From NCBI RefSeq assembly GCF_036002945.1, contig NZ_CP108529.1, forward strand, positions 4,397,001-4,461,000: a DNA stretch of 64,000 nucleotides. Direction: 5' to 3'. Below are positions 1 through 8,090 of this stretch, in pieces; positions within the stretch are counted from its first letter, which is position 1; each line of letters starts with the position of its first letter. The notes beneath the pieces are model-generated. The model did no database searches and had not been told where the DNA came from. It was given only the letters and a program-made list of their open reading frames with translations. The DNA comes from Streptomyces sp. NBC_01224 (GTDB taxonomy: Bacteria; Actinomycetota; Actinomycetes; Streptomycetales; Streptomycetaceae). The position numbers and the translations under genes are program-made.

Positions 1-446
1 TCAAGCAGGTACAGCAGGTACTGGCCGCCTGGCAGGCCTGCGAGCGGCGTCTGAAGGCCACCAACAGCCTCGTCCTGGTCAACAACGTCACCGATGCACG
101 GGAGCAGCTCGCGGCCCTCGTGCCGCCGGGGTTCGTCACCGCGACCGGGCTGCGCCGACTGCCCGACCTGATGCGCTATCTGGTCGCCGTGGACCGCCGG
201 CTCCAGCAGATGCCGACGGCCGTCCAGCGCGACACCACGCGTATGGAGAAGGTCCACGAGATGCAGGACGAGTACGCCTGGCTGCTCGAACAGATGCCGC
301 GGGGCAGGCCCGTTCCGCAGGAGGTCCTGGACATCCGCTGGATGATCGAGGAGCTCCGGGTCAGCTATTTCGCGCACGCCCTGGGGACGGCCTACCCCGT
401 CTCCGACAAGCGGATCGTGAAGGCGATCGACGCGGCGGCCCCGTGA
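1..446 (+). CDS. hrpA: ATP-dependent RNA helicase HrpA, C-terminal end (partial)
   Basis: Only the last 147 residues are in the window; the reading frame is open to base 3, so the gene begins upstream. The segment matches the C-terminal DUF3418 part of DEAH-box helicases of the HrpA type. The diagnostic stretch is WMIEELRVSYFAHALGT followed by PVSDKRIVKAI just before the stop at 444-446. HrpA proteins are cytosolic NTP-driven helicases that in E. coli resolve stalled or collided ribosomes on mRNA; the DEAH motor lies outside this window. Position next to tRNA-Asp and bldC agrees with the conserved Streptomyces order. Family assignment rests on the C-terminal motif alone. Confidence 0.8.
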   Translation, partial: KQVQQVLAAWQACERRLKATNSLVLVNNVTDAREQLAALVPPGFVTATGLRRLPDLMRYLVAVDRRLQQMPTAVQRDTTRMEKVHEMQDEYAWLLEQMPRGRPVPQEVLDIRWMIEELRVSYFAHALGTAYPVSDKRIVKAIDAAAP

Positions 447-516
447 GACAACCCCGGTCGGAGCCGTAACGGAACCACCACTTTCGGTGAGGTCGACCAG
501 ACCCTCTGACCTGCTG

Positions 517-522
517 TACAGT
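517..522 (+). promoter_or_regulatory. Candidate -10 element of tRNA-Asp
   Basis: TACAGT lies 40 nt upstream of the tRNA-Asp 5' end, with TCGACC at 493-498 as a possible -35 (18 nt spacing). This is a weak match to a housekeeping sigma promoter. Confidence 0.35.
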
Positions 523-561
523 CTGTCTTCGCAGCCAGCCGCAAGGCAGCAGCGAAAACCT

Positions 562-636
562 GGTCCTGTGGAGCAGTTTGGAGTGCTCGCCACCCTGTCA
601 AGGTGGAGGCCGCGGGTTCAAATCCCGTCAGGACCG
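562..636 (+). tRNA. tRNA-Asp (anticodon GTC)
   Basis: A complete cloverleaf can be drawn. The acceptor arm GGTCCTG (562-568) pairs with CAGGACC (629-635), followed by discriminator G at 636. The anticodon loop reads CTGTCAA with GTC as the anticodon, and the T arm contains GGTTCAAATCC. CCA is not encoded. A strong hairpin follows immediately, so it looks like a single-gene transcription unit. Confidence 0.95.
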
Positions 637-642
637 CAGTAA

Positions 643-676
643 CGAAAGCCCGGATCCTTCTGGATCCGGGCTTTCG
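643..676 (+). terminator. Terminator of tRNA-Asp
   Basis: Perfect 15-bp inverted repeat (643-657 with 662-676) around a 4-nt loop, starting 6 nt after the tRNA. There is no U tract, as is common for Streptomyces terminators. Confidence 0.8.
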
Positions 677-773
677 CGCGTCTTGACTCCGGCAACTGCC
701 GACGAGTACTCAGACAGCAGGGGCTGCCCCTGTTCCCCGGTGCGGGGCGGCAGTCCACCGGGAGGTGGCACGT

Positions 774-1085
774 ATGGCGGCGCCCGCTGGGCACGAGACC
801 CGCGCACTCCTGCGCGCCCACCTGGCCGCCGCTTCCGGCTACCGCCACCTCACTCGCCACTACCCGATCCGCCATCGGCTCCTACGGCTCGCCATGGAGC
901 CCGTGACGGCCTCCCGGACCGCCCCCCCGCCCGAGGCCGCGGGTTCCTGTGCGCGGGGCGCCAGGACGGCGCCCTGGAAGGCCACGAGATCCAGGACGAA
1001 AGTCCCTCGCCCGGGTGACCAATGGCGCGGCATTCCGCTTCCTGAAGGTGGCAGGCTCGTACTTGGCAAGGCTCATGCAGTGTGA
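774..1085 (+). CDS. Small DUF6274-like protein, probably frame-disturbed
   Basis: ATG at 774 follows a good ribosome binding site (gggaggtg, 761-768). The N-terminal half contains HETRALLRAHLAAASGYRHL and HRLLRLAMEP, which I recognise as the small Streptomyces DUF6274 family that sits beside bldC. From memory that family carries a CPxC-type cysteine pair just before HRLLRLAM; here the residues are YPIRH, so both cysteines are missing. After about residue 50 the reading frame passes a run of seven C (922-928) and becomes an arginine-rich tail to 1085. Reading one frame over after the run would end at 1018 with DESPSPG, a more natural acidic C terminus. Function is unknown. The call is tentative and the 3' end uncertain. 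Confidence 0.45.
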   Translation: MAAPAGHETRALLRAHLAAASGYRHLTRHYPIRHRLLRLAMEPVTASRTAPPPEAAGSCARGARTAPWKATRSRTKVPRPGDQWRGIPLPEGGRLVLGKAHAV

Positions 1086-1531
1086 CGGGAGTCACCGAAT
1101 GAGTTTTGAGAAGGGGTGACCTTACACCCTTCCTACAACTGGCGAATTTAATATGTGCAATTGCACCACTCGGACGGGAGCGCCGCAGGACCTTCCGAAC
1201 CGCCCCGGCCCAGCTGCCCCGCGGCGGTCGGGAACAGTCCCGCACAGACCCGCGCAAGCCCGCACGGCACCCCGGCCGGAGCCAACCGGACGCCCGGTTT
1301 CCAGCGACGCCCGAACCGCCCGGGACGGACCGGACGGGGAAGGCCGCCGGCCTGCTGGAGCACAAAAAGATCGCGCTGGACCCGGCGGAGTCCAGCGCGA
1401 TCGAACGACGCACCCGTATTGCACAGGTATGGCGCCCGTTGGGGCGGGCGCCCGTCATTTGGAGCTATGGGTGGACCTGTACGGGTTGGGGGACCCGGAA
1501 GCCCAGTTGTGGCGCGGCGACAGGGGGTGTG
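1086..1531. other. Intergenic region between DUF6274-like gene and bldC
   Basis: This 446-nt stretch has no convincing gene on either strand; open frames in it are arginine/proline-rich GC artefacts. Its left part is AT-richer around 1130-1165. The only clear element is the bldC terminator hairpin at 1369-1402, which implies a bldC 3' UTR of about 130-160 nt. Confidence 0.6.
1363..1402 (-). terminator. Intrinsic terminator of bldC
   Basis: On the minus strand a perfect 12-bp stem (1391-1402 with 1369-1380) around a 10-nt loop is followed by a run of five T (plus-strand AAAAA at 1364-1368). This is one of the few U-tailed terminators in the window, about 130 nt downstream of the bldC stop. 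Confidence 0.8.
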
Positions 1532-1738
1532 TCAGGCCTCGCTGCGCTGCTGCGGAATACCCGCAAGCAGTGCGCGGACCTCTGCCTCGCGGTACCGGCG
1601 ATGTCCACCGAGCGTGCGGATGGACGTGAGCTTGCCCGCCTTGGCCCAGCGGGTAACCGTCTTCGGGTCCACGCGGAACATCGTGGCAACCTCAGCCGGG
1701 GTCAGCAGCGGCTCGGCATCAGGGGTGCGAGCGGTCAT
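1532..1738 (-). CDS. bldC: Developmental regulator BldC (MerR-like DNA-binding protein)
   Basis: The 68-residue product has the size and sequence of BldC, a stand-alone MerR-type winged-helix domain without an effector domain. Residues 11-60 form the helix-turn-helix and wing: LLTPAEVATMFRVDPKTVTRW, then the wing signature LGGHRRYREAEV. BldC is known to bind direct repeats cooperatively and to delay entry into Streptomyces development by repressing sporulation genes. The start is ATG at 1738 with GAGGAGG (1746-1752 region) upstream. It is transcribed alone, has a long 5' region with two inverted repeats, and ends at the intrinsic terminator near 1402. Nothing looks unusual in the protein. Confidence 0.95.
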   Translation of the reverse strand: MTARTPDAEPLLTPAEVATMFRVDPKTVTRWAKAGKLTSIRTLGGHRRYREAEVRALLAGIPQQRSEA

Positions 1739-1754
1739 GAGCGGCCTCCTCGGG

Positions 1755-1776
1755 AGAACCGAACCATCTCGGTTCT
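1755..1776 (-). promoter_or_regulatory. Inverted repeat in the bldC leader
   Basis: AGAACCGA and TCGGTTCT form 8-bp arms around ACCATC, 17-38 nt upstream of the bldC start and just 5' of its ribosome binding site. It could be an operator or an RNA hairpin near the ribosome binding site. Confidence 0.4.
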
Positions 1777-1977
1777 TTCCTCTAAATTCTGCACCTTGAC
1801 CCGCGTTGCCCGAAATGGCGGACGCGGGCCGAGTCGGTTATAGGACGAACGGCTTGTCCTCGGCACTACAACTACACCATCCGTCCAGCCGCGTCGGCCA
1901 AACCGATGGAATTGCCCTCCCAGGTGTTCATCAGCGACGGAAGCCGATGGACCATGCCATAGCGGACAGTCACACCA

Positions 1978-1996
1978 CTGTGACAATCAGTCACAG
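1978..1996. promoter_or_regulatory. Palindrome CTGTGAC-N5-GTCACAG upstream of bldC
   Basis: Perfect 7-bp arms around a 5-nt spacer, about 240 nt upstream of bldC. A further CAGTCACA lies at 1968-1975, repeating the right half. It resembles a dimeric transcription factor site; the spacing is one base too long for a classical CRP site. Confidence 0.4.
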
Positions 1997-2261
1997 AGCG
2001 ATCAGGAGCCATCAGACCCCCCATAGCGTGCAATGCTGAGCAATCCGCCCCCAATTGGACGGAAGGAGCCCTCCCCGGACTCCTTGTCCTATTTTGGCAC
2101 GAGGGGTAGGGAAGGACGCAAGGGCCCAGTTAGTGCTATCCATCACGCTTGAGGCAAAGGCCCGGTTCGGGACGTAAGTCCTAGGACCACGGAGGTACGC
2201 TTCCGCCTCTTCATCCTCACGTGTCACACGGGCCACAGGTTCAGACGCGCATGAGACCCTG

Positions 2262-3107
2262 TCAGTTCGCGAATTGACGATGCCTTACCGCCCGCCAGCG
2301 CTCCGCCAGCCGCCCGTACGCCTCACTCGCCCCTTCGGCGTCGCCGGCCTGCAGAGCCGCGATGCCCTCGGCCACATCGGCGGCCGAGCGGTCCCCGGCG
2401 AGCTGCGTCGCCGGCAGTGCGTGCACCAGACCTGCGTAGTCCAGTTCGACCAGTGCGCGCGGATGGAACTCCTCCAGCCAGCGCCCCACGTCCACGAGCC
2501 CCTCGGTCAGAGGCCCTTCGTCCACGGCCTCCCGCAGCGTCTTCAGCGCCCGGGCCAGCCGGCGCCGGGCCTGGACCATCGGCGTCCGGTAGCGCAGCAC
2601 GGGCGGCTCACCGCCCTCGCCCGCCTCCGCGTACTCCCGCTCCTCGTCGGAGAAGAGCACGAACCAGCGCACCGGGACCTGCCACACCGAGGTGAGGATC
2701 CAGGGCCTGGCGTCCGGATTGCGCTCCGCCCACCGCTCGTGGTCCGCGACGGCCTGCCCGCGCACCACCGGCGGCAGCACCGCGTCGAGAACCGGCCCGG
2801 GGAACATCTCCATCAGCTCGTCCAGCGCCAGCCAGCCGCGCAGCCTGGTCCGCCACGGGCAGACGCACACCACGCCGTCCATCTCGGCGACGAACGCGTC
2901 CCCGCTCTCGTGCACCGGCACGCCGACCGGCGGTGTGGCCACCAAGTCGGCGAGCGAACGGCGTAGTTCGTCCTGGGCCGTGGGGATACGGGAGCGCCCC
3001 GCGTAACGGGCCCAGTGACCGCGTTCGGGCTCCGGGAAGGCGGCCAGCGGCTCGTACACCCGAAGGTAGGACGCGTAAGGGACGAGCACTGAAGACACCA
3101 CCGACAT
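2262..3107 (-). CDS. Conserved hypothetical protein
   Basis: A 281-residue soluble protein without signal peptide or membrane segment. I do not recognise its family; the position between bldC and divergent vdh corresponds to a conserved Streptomyces hypothetical (SCO4090 by recalled order). Visible features are an N-terminal VPYASYLRVYEPLAAFPEPER segment, WILTSVWQVPVRWFVLFSDEE in the middle, and an alanine-rich helical C terminus. The C terminus (DVAEGIAALQAGDAEGASEAYGRLAERW) could form paired helices. The frame is well supported by third-position GC and by conservation of context. ATG at 3107 was chosen, although no strong ribosome binding site precedes it. Confidence 0.75.
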   Translation of the reverse strand: MSVVSSVLVPYASYLRVYEPLAAFPEPERGHWARYAGRSRIPTAQDELRRSLADLVATPPVGVPVHESGDAFVAEMDGVVCVCPWRTRLRGWLALDELMEMFPGPVLDAVLPPVVRGQAVADHERWAERNPDARPWILTSVWQVPVRWFVLFSDEEREYAEAGEGGEPPVLRYRTPMVQARRRLARALKTLREAVDEGPLTEGLVDVGRWLEEFHPRALVELDYAGLVHALPATQLAGDRSAADVAEGIAALQAGDAEGASEAYGRLAERWRAVRHRQFAN

Positions 3108-3283
3108 GCAGCAAATCGTGTCATGCCCGTACTCCGCCGGGGGGTGATCCTTGGCACTGGAACAGATCTACGTCCGCGTAGGACTTACGCTCTTGCCCAG
3201 TCGGACCGGCCGTGCCGGCCGGTCCGCGGCCCTCCCCACCTTCAGGAGGGTCCTCCGCCGCTTCGTACTTGGGAGTCACCACA

Positions 3284-4375
3284 GTGACCGATGTGACCGG
3301 CGCGCCTGGCGATGTACTGCACACCCTGTTCCACTCGGATCAGGGGGGCCACGAGCAAGTCGTGCTCTGCCAGGACCGTGCCAGCGGCCTCAAGGCCGTC
3401 ATCGCCATCCACTCCACCGCTCTGGGCCCGGCCCTCGGCGGCACCCGCTTCTATCCGTACGCCTCCGTGGAGGAGGCTGTCGCGGACGCGCTGAACCTGT
3501 CGCGCGGTATGTCGTACAAGAACGCCATGGCCGGTCTCGACCACGGCGGCGGCAAGGCCGTCATCATCGGTGACCCGGAGAAGATCAAGAGCGAGGAACT
3601 GCTGCTGGCGTACGGCCGGTTCGTGGCCTCGCTCGGTGGCCGTTACGTGACGGCCTGCGACGTCGGCACATACGTCGCCGACATGGACGTCGTCGCCCGC
3701 GAATGCCGATGGACCACCGGCCGCTCGCCTTCGAGCGGTGGCGCCGGCGACTCCTCGGTCCTCACCGCTTTCGGTGTTTTCCAGGGCATGCGGGCCTCCG
3801 CCCAGCACCTCTGGGGCGACCCGACGCTGCGTGGCCGAAAAGTGGGGGTCGCCGGGGTCGGCAAGGTCGGTCACCACCTGGTCGAGCATCTGCTGTCGGA
3901 CGGCGCGGAGGTCGTGATCACGGATGTGCGGGAGGAGTCCGTCCGCCGCATCACCGATGAGCACCCCGAGGTCGCCGTCGCCGCGGACACCGCGTCGCTG
4001 ATCCGTACCGAGGGCCTCGACATCTACGCCCCGTGCGCGCTCGGCGGCGCACTGAACGACGAAACCGTTCCGGTACTCACCGCCAAGGTCGTGTGCGGCG
4101 CGGCCAACAACCAGCTCGCGCACCCCGGCGTCGAGAAGGACCTCGCGGACCGGTCGATCCTGTACGCACCCGACTATGTGGTGAACGCGGGCGGTGTCAT
4201 CCAGGTCGCCGACGAGCTGCACGGGTTCGACTTCGACCGGTGCAAGGCCAAGGCGTCGAAGATCTTCGACACCACGCTCGCCATATTCGCACGTGCGAAG
4301 GATGACGGCATTCCGCCGGCTGCCGCGGCCGACCGGATCGCCGAACAGCGGATGGCCGAAGCGCGTCGTAACTGA
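3284..4375 (+). CDS. vdh: Valine (Glu/Leu/Phe/Val-type) dehydrogenase
   Basis: The 363-residue enzyme oxidatively deaminates branched-chain amino acids with NAD+, giving 2-oxo acids that feed catabolism and polyketide starter units. The substrate-binding and catalytic lysines are K79 (MSYKNAM) and K91 (LDHGGGKAVI). LGGTRFYPY is at 51-60, and the NAD-binding Rossmann motif GVAGVGKVG starts near 187. GTG at 3284 was chosen because it gives the family length and the usual MTDVTGAP N terminus; the open frame continues upstream to 3212 without a better signal. It is divergent from the hypothetical gene at 3107 and followed by a hairpin at 4425. Streptomyces Vdh proteins are about 364 residues, so it is intact. 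Confidence 0.93.
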   Translation: MTDVTGAPGDVLHTLFHSDQGGHEQVVLCQDRASGLKAVIAIHSTALGPALGGTRFYPYASVEEAVADALNLSRGMSYKNAMAGLDHGGGKAVIIGDPEKIKSEELLLAYGRFVASLGGRYVTACDVGTYVADMDVVARECRWTTGRSPSSGGAGDSSVLTAFGVFQGMRASAQHLWGDPTLRGRKVGVAGVGKVGHHLVEHLLSDGAEVVITDVREESVRRITDEHPEVAVAADTASLIRTEGLDIYAPCALGGALNDETVPVLTAKVVCGAANNQLAHPGVEKDLADRSILYAPDYVVNAGGVIQVADELHGFDFDRCKAKASKIFDTTLAIFARAKDDGIPPAAAADRIAEQRMAEARRN

Positions 4376-4424
4376 CGGTCGCGGGGCATCACCAGGCGTT
4401 TTCGCCCCTTCCTGCCTGCGGACG

Positions 4425-4460
4425 CGCCGACCGGCGAGACAAGACTCACGCCGGTCGGCG
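4425..4460 (+). terminator. Terminator hairpin downstream of vdh
   Basis: Perfect 12-bp stem (4425-4436 with 4449-4460) and 12-nt loop, 50 nt after the vdh stop, without U tract. Confidence 0.65.
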
Positions 4461-4686
4461 GGTCGCATGCCAAGAAGAGGTTAAAATCGCAGTTGACCAG
4501 CGAGGACGGGGCTTCTCGCCGGTCCTCTTCCGGGGCACGTGATGCGGGCGACGTACCGTATGGCCGCGGAAGCAGGTACCGTTAAAGCCCTACGGGCACG
4601 GTCTCTCTACCGAGAGTCCGTCCTGAAACATGAACGCGTGTCAAGACTCTGGGGCCGTCGAGCCCCGTCACCGAGGGGGTCGAGCC

Positions 4687-4944
4687 ATGGGGCGCGGCCG
4701 GGCAAAGGCCAAGCAGACAAAGGTCGCCCGCCAGCTGAAGTACAGCAGCGGCGGGACTGACCTGTCGCGTCTGGCCAATGAGCTGGGCGCATCGCCTTCG
4801 AGTCAACCACCGAACGCAGAGCCGTTCGAGGACGACGACGAGGAAGATGACCCGTACGCACAGTACGCGGATCTGTACAACGACGACGAGGACGAGGACG
4901 AGGACGATAAGTCCGGTCCGTCGTCACAGCGCCGCGGCGCTTGA
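4687..4944 (+). CDS. DUF3073 family protein
   Basis: An 85-residue protein that begins MGRGRAKAKQTKVARQLKY, the signature of the actinobacterial DUF3073 family. It continues with SLRLANELG-like residues and ends in a very acidic tail of Asp/Glu runs from about residue 50. The basic N terminus and acidic C terminus suggest a nucleic-acid- or ribosome-associated role, but the function is not established. ATG 4687 follows gaggggg and matches the family start; the longer frame upstream is not supported. It stands alone between vdh and convergent purM and is closed by the 13-bp hairpin at 4962. Confidence 0.88.
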   Translation: MGRGRAKAKQTKVARQLKYSSGGTDLSRLANELGASPSSQPPNAEPFEDDDEEDDPYAQYADLYNDDEDEDEDDKSGPSSQRRGA

Positions 4945-4961
4945 CCTCGCGCTGACACATC

Positions 4962-4992
4962 AACCCGGTCCGGGCCTGTCCCGGACCGGGTT
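4962..4992 (+). terminator. Terminator after DUF3073 gene
   Basis: Perfect 13-bp inverted repeat (4962-4974 with 4980-4992), 5-nt loop, 17 nt after the stop. It may work in both directions between convergent genes. Confidence 0.75.
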
Positions 4993-5082
4993 CTGTGCTG
5001 CCCCGATACGGTCCGGCTACTCAGACGGGCTTCGGTGTCCTCGATCGCCGGATGTGTTGGAAACCCGGCGACCGAGGACGAA

Positions 5083-5110
5083 GCGGTCACCGGGTGACCC
5101 CGGTGACCGC
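5083..5110 (-). terminator. Terminator of purF-purM
   Basis: Perfect 12-bp stem (5083-5094 with 5099-5110) and 4-nt loop, 6 nt beyond the purM stop on the minus strand. Confidence 0.75.
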
Positions 5111-5116
5111 CCGTGC

Positions 5117-6190
5117 CTATCGCGCGTAGTCGCCCACCAGCTCGGCACCCGAGGTGTGCGCCCCGCGCTCTGTGATCTCGCCCGCGACCCAGGAGTCGAC
5201 CCCGCGGTCGGCCAGCGTCGTCAAGGCGACGTCCACGGACTGCTCCGGGACGATCGCGATCATGCCGACGCCCATGTTCAGCGTCTTCTCCAGCTCCAGC
5301 TGCTCGACCTGCCCCGCCTTGCCGACCAGGTCGAAGACCGCGCCGGGCATCCAGGTGGAGCGGTCGACCCTGGCGTGCAGTCCGTCCGGGATGACCCGGG
5401 CCAGGTTGTTGGCGAGGCCGCCGCCGGTGACGTGGCTGAAGCCGTGCACCTCGGTCGTGCGGGTGAGGGCCAGGCAGTCCAGCGAGTAGATCTTGGTGGG
5501 CTCCAGGAGCTCCTCGCCGAGCGTCCGACCGAACTCCTCGACCTCGCGGTCCAGCGCCCAGCCGGCCCGGTCGAAGACCACGTGACGGACGAGCGAGTAC
5601 CCGTTGGAGTGAAGACCGGACGACGCCATGGCGATCACGACGTCACCCTTACGGATACGTTCCGGGCCGAGGAGATGGTCGGCCTCGACCACGCCCGTAC
5701 CGGCGCCCGCAACATCGAAGTCGTCCGGACCGAGGAGACCCGGGTGCTCGGCGGTCTCGCCGCCGACCAGGGCGCAGCCGGCGAGGACACAGCCTTCGGC
5801 GATGCCCTTCACGATGGACGCGACACGCTCGGGGTGCACCTTGCCGACGCAGATGTAGTCGGTCATGAAGAGCGGCTCGGCACCGCAGACGACCAGGTCG
5901 TCGACGACCATGCCGACGAGGTCGTGGCCGATGGTGTCGTACACACCCATCTTGCGGGCGAGGTCGACCTTCGTGCCGACACCGTCGGTGGCGGAGGCGA
6001 GCAGCGGACGCTCGTAACGCTTGAGGGCCGAGGCGTCGAAGAGTCCGGCGAAACCGCCGAGGCCGCCGAGGCCCGCGACCTCGGGGCGCTGCGTCTTCTT
6101 CACCCACTCCTTCATCAGCTCGACGGCACGGTCGCCGGCCTCGATGTCGACGCCCGCTGCCGCGTAGGAAGCACCTGTTGTCTCAGACAT
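5117..6190 (-). CDS. purM: Phosphoribosylformylglycinamidine cyclo-ligase (AIR synthetase)
   Basis: PurM closes the imidazole ring of formylglycinamidine ribotide with ATP to give aminoimidazole ribotide, the fifth step of purine synthesis in the cytosol. The 357 residues contain the glycine-rich segment GLGGLGGFAGLFD near 40-52, the family signature ASATDGVGTKVDLARKMG at about 65-82, and GLHSNGYSLVRHVVFD near 193. The C terminus carries the VTGGGLANNLARVIPDG motif. Length is normal. It lies 60 nt downstream of purF in the same orientation and is probably cotranscribed with it; the hairpin at 5083-5110 ends the unit. ATG at 6190 gives MSETTGASYAAAGVDIEAGD, the usual Streptomyces start. Confidence 0.97.
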   Translation of the reverse strand: MSETTGASYAAAGVDIEAGDRAVELMKEWVKKTQRPEVAGLGGLGGFAGLFDASALKRYERPLLASATDGVGTKVDLARKMGVYDTIGHDLVGMVVDDLVVCGAEPLFMTDYICVGKVHPERVASIVKGIAEGCVLAGCALVGGETAEHPGLLGPDDFDVAGAGTGVVEADHLLGPERIRKGDVVIAMASSGLHSNGYSLVRHVVFDRAGWALDREVEEFGRTLGEELLEPTKIYSLDCLALTRTTEVHGFSHVTGGGLANNLARVIPDGLHARVDRSTWMPGAVFDLVGKAGQVEQLELEKTLNMGVGMIAIVPEQSVDVALTTLADRGVDSWVAGEITERGAHTSGAELVGDYAR

Positions 6191-6250
6191 TGCCTGGGAT
6201 CTTTCGTGTGGAAATACGGGGCTGGTGGCCAGGGGTGTACGGCTGGACCG

Positions 6251-7777
6251 TCACGGACGACGCAGTGCGTCGGACGCGGCGGTTGCCGCAGGGCCTGCCG
6301 CCAGCTCGGTCTCCAGCAGCTGCTTGCCGAGCAGCTCCGGGTCCGGCAGCTCCATCGGGTACTCACCGTCGAAGCAGGCGCGGCACAGGTTCGGCTTGGC
6401 GATCGTCGTCGCCTCGACCATCGCGTCGAGCGAGATGTACGCGAGCGAGTCGGCACCCATCGACGTACAGATCTCGTCGACCGTCATGCCGTTGGCGATC
6501 AGCTCGGCGCGGGTCGCGAAGTCGATGCCGAAGAAGCAGGGCCACTTCACCGGCGGGGACGAGATCCGGATGTGGATCTCGGCGGCGCCGGCCTCGCGGA
6601 GCATCCGGACCAGTGCGCGCTGGGTGTTGCCGCGGACGATCGAGTCGTCGACGACCACGAGGCGCTTGCCCTTGATGACTTCCTTGAGCGGGTTCAGCTT
6701 GAGGCGGATACCCAGCTGGCGAATGGTCTGGGACGGCTGGATGAAGGTCCGGCCGACGTAGGCGTTCTTCACCAGGCCGGCGCCGAACGGGATGCCGCTG
6801 GCCTCCGCGTAACCGATGGCGGCGGGGGTGCCGGATTCCGGTGTCGCTATGACCAGATCGGCCTCGACGGGGGCCTCGGCGGCCAGCTTGCGGCCCATCT
6901 CCACCCGGGAGAGGTAGACGTTGCGCCCGGCGATGTCGGTGTCGGGGCGGGCCAGATAGACGTACTCGAAGACACATCCCTTGGGCTTCGCTTCCGCGAA
7001 GCGCGAGGTGCGCAGGCCGTTCTCGTCGATGGCGACGAGCTCGCCCGGCTCGATCTCGCGGACGAAGCTGGCACCGCAGATGTCGAGGGCGGCGGACTCG
7101 GAGGCCACCACCCAGCCACGCTCCAGCCGACCGAGGACCAGCGGGCGGATGCCCTGCGGGTCACGGGCGGCGTAGAGGGTGTGCTCGTCCATGAAGACGA
7201 GGGAGAAGGCGCCCTTCACATCGGGGAGCACCTTTGCGGCAGCCTCCTCGATGGTGAGCGGCTTGCCGTCCTCATCGGTCTGGCCGGCGAGCAGCGCGGT
7301 CACCAGATCGGTGTCGTTCGTCGCGGCGACCTGGGTGGCGCGGCCGTCCTTGCGGGGAAGGTCGGCGACCATCTCGGCGAGCTGGGCCGTATTGACCAGA
7401 TTGCCGTTGTGACCCAGGGCGATCGAGCCGTGCGCGGTCGCACGGAACGTCGGCTGCGCGTTCTCCCACACCGAGGCACCGGTGGTGGAGTAGCGGGCAT
7501 GGCCGACCGCGATATGGCCCTGGAGAGATCCCAGAGACGTTTCGTCGAAGACCTGCGAGACCAGTCCCATGTCCTTGAAGACCAGGATCTGGGACCCGTT
7601 GCTCACTGCGATGCCCGCGGACTCCTGTCCACGGTGCTGCAGGGCATACAGTCCGAAATAGGTGAGCTTGGCGACCTCTTCACCCGGAGCCCAGACACCG
7701 AAGACGCCACAAGCGTCCTGGGGGCCTTTCTCTCCGGGGAGCAGGTCGTGGTTGAGTCGTCCATCACCACGGGGCAC
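6251..7777 (-). CDS. purF: Amidophosphoribosyltransferase
   Basis: PurF transfers the glutamine amide to PRPP, giving 5-phosphoribosylamine, the committed step of purine synthesis. GTG at 7777 is chosen (MPRGDGRLNH...), leaving a 22-residue propeptide before Cys23 of CGVFGVWAPGEE. The mature enzyme of this type has an N-terminal Cys nucleophile after propeptide cleavage. The LYALQHRGQESAG glutaminase motif and the PRPP loop VVVDDSIVRGNT (about residue 375) are present. Cysteines in KGCVFEYVY, WPCFFGID and LCRACFDGEYP match the ligands of the Bacillus-type 4Fe-4S cluster. 508 residues is the normal length. A longer in-frame start at 7885 exists but adds non-family sequence. Confidence 0.96.
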   Translation of the reverse strand: MPRGDGRLNHDLLPGEKGPQDACGVFGVWAPGEEVAKLTYFGLYALQHRGQESAGIAVSNGSQILVFKDMGLVSQVFDETSLGSLQGHIAVGHARYSTTGASVWENAQPTFRATAHGSIALGHNGNLVNTAQLAEMVADLPRKDGRATQVAATNDTDLVTALLAGQTDEDGKPLTIEEAAAKVLPDVKGAFSLVFMDEHTLYAARDPQGIRPLVLGRLERGWVVASESAALDICGASFVREIEPGELVAIDENGLRTSRFAEAKPKGCVFEYVYLARPDTDIAGRNVYLSRVEMGRKLAAEAPVEADLVIATPESGTPAAIGYAEASGIPFGAGLVKNAYVGRTFIQPSQTIRQLGIRLKLNPLKEVIKGKRLVVVDDSIVRGNTQRALVRMLREAGAAEIHIRISSPPVKWPCFFGIDFATRAELIANGMTVDEICTSMGADSLAYISLDAMVEATTIAKPNLCRACFDGEYPMELPDPELLGKQLLETELAAGPAATAASDALRRP

Positions 7778-8090
7778 GCCACCGAGTGTAGGCGAGATCG
7801 ACCACTGGTCCGAATTCGGGATACCGGGCCCGAGCACCGGGGAAGCGCTCCCAGGGGCGGTTCGCGGACCGCCTCGGGCAGTCACTCGGAGTGATCATTT
7901 CCGGGTCGCGGTGAGGTGCGGGACGTGGTGCGGACCGGCCACAGGGCGGCGGTCGCCCGGACCAGCGGCCGGTTACCGGCTAGTTCCGGCCACTCGGGGC
8001 ACGGGGTCGGCCGGTCCGGATGGTGGCGCTCGGTGAGCCGATCGATGCTCTGGCGCGAAGTCCGGCCGAACGTCCGTTTCGTGGCGAGCC
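7778..8090. other. purF upstream region
   Basis: No supported gene. This stretch should hold the purF promoter on the minus strand; I see no clear purine-regulator box or riboswitch. If the upstream META gene really ends at 8246, the gene-free region extends to 8245. Confidence 0.5.

Larger units (their letters stand above)
1739..2261 (-). promoter_or_regulatory. bldC upstream region
   Basis: No convincing gene occurs in these 523 nt; the small open frames, including one at 2012-2236 on the minus strand, have no recognisable features. It contains two inverted repeats listed separately (1755-1776 and 1978-1996). It is AT-richer than its surroundings, as expected for a regulated promoter region and 5' leader of bldC. 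Confidence 0.5.

Noticed and set aside
2012..2236. A 74-residue minus-strand gene between bldC and the hypothetical gene
   Set aside because: No ribosome binding site, no motif, and it lies in the AT-richer regulatory stretch.
4530..4690. An N-terminal extension of the DUF3073 gene to 4630
   Set aside because: The family begins at MGRGRAKAK; upstream sequence has stop-prone neutral composition and no homology.
4778..7894. A 1038-residue open frame on the plus strand across purM and purF
   Set aside because: It is the antisense shadow of two well-supported purine genes, produced by GC-biased codon use.
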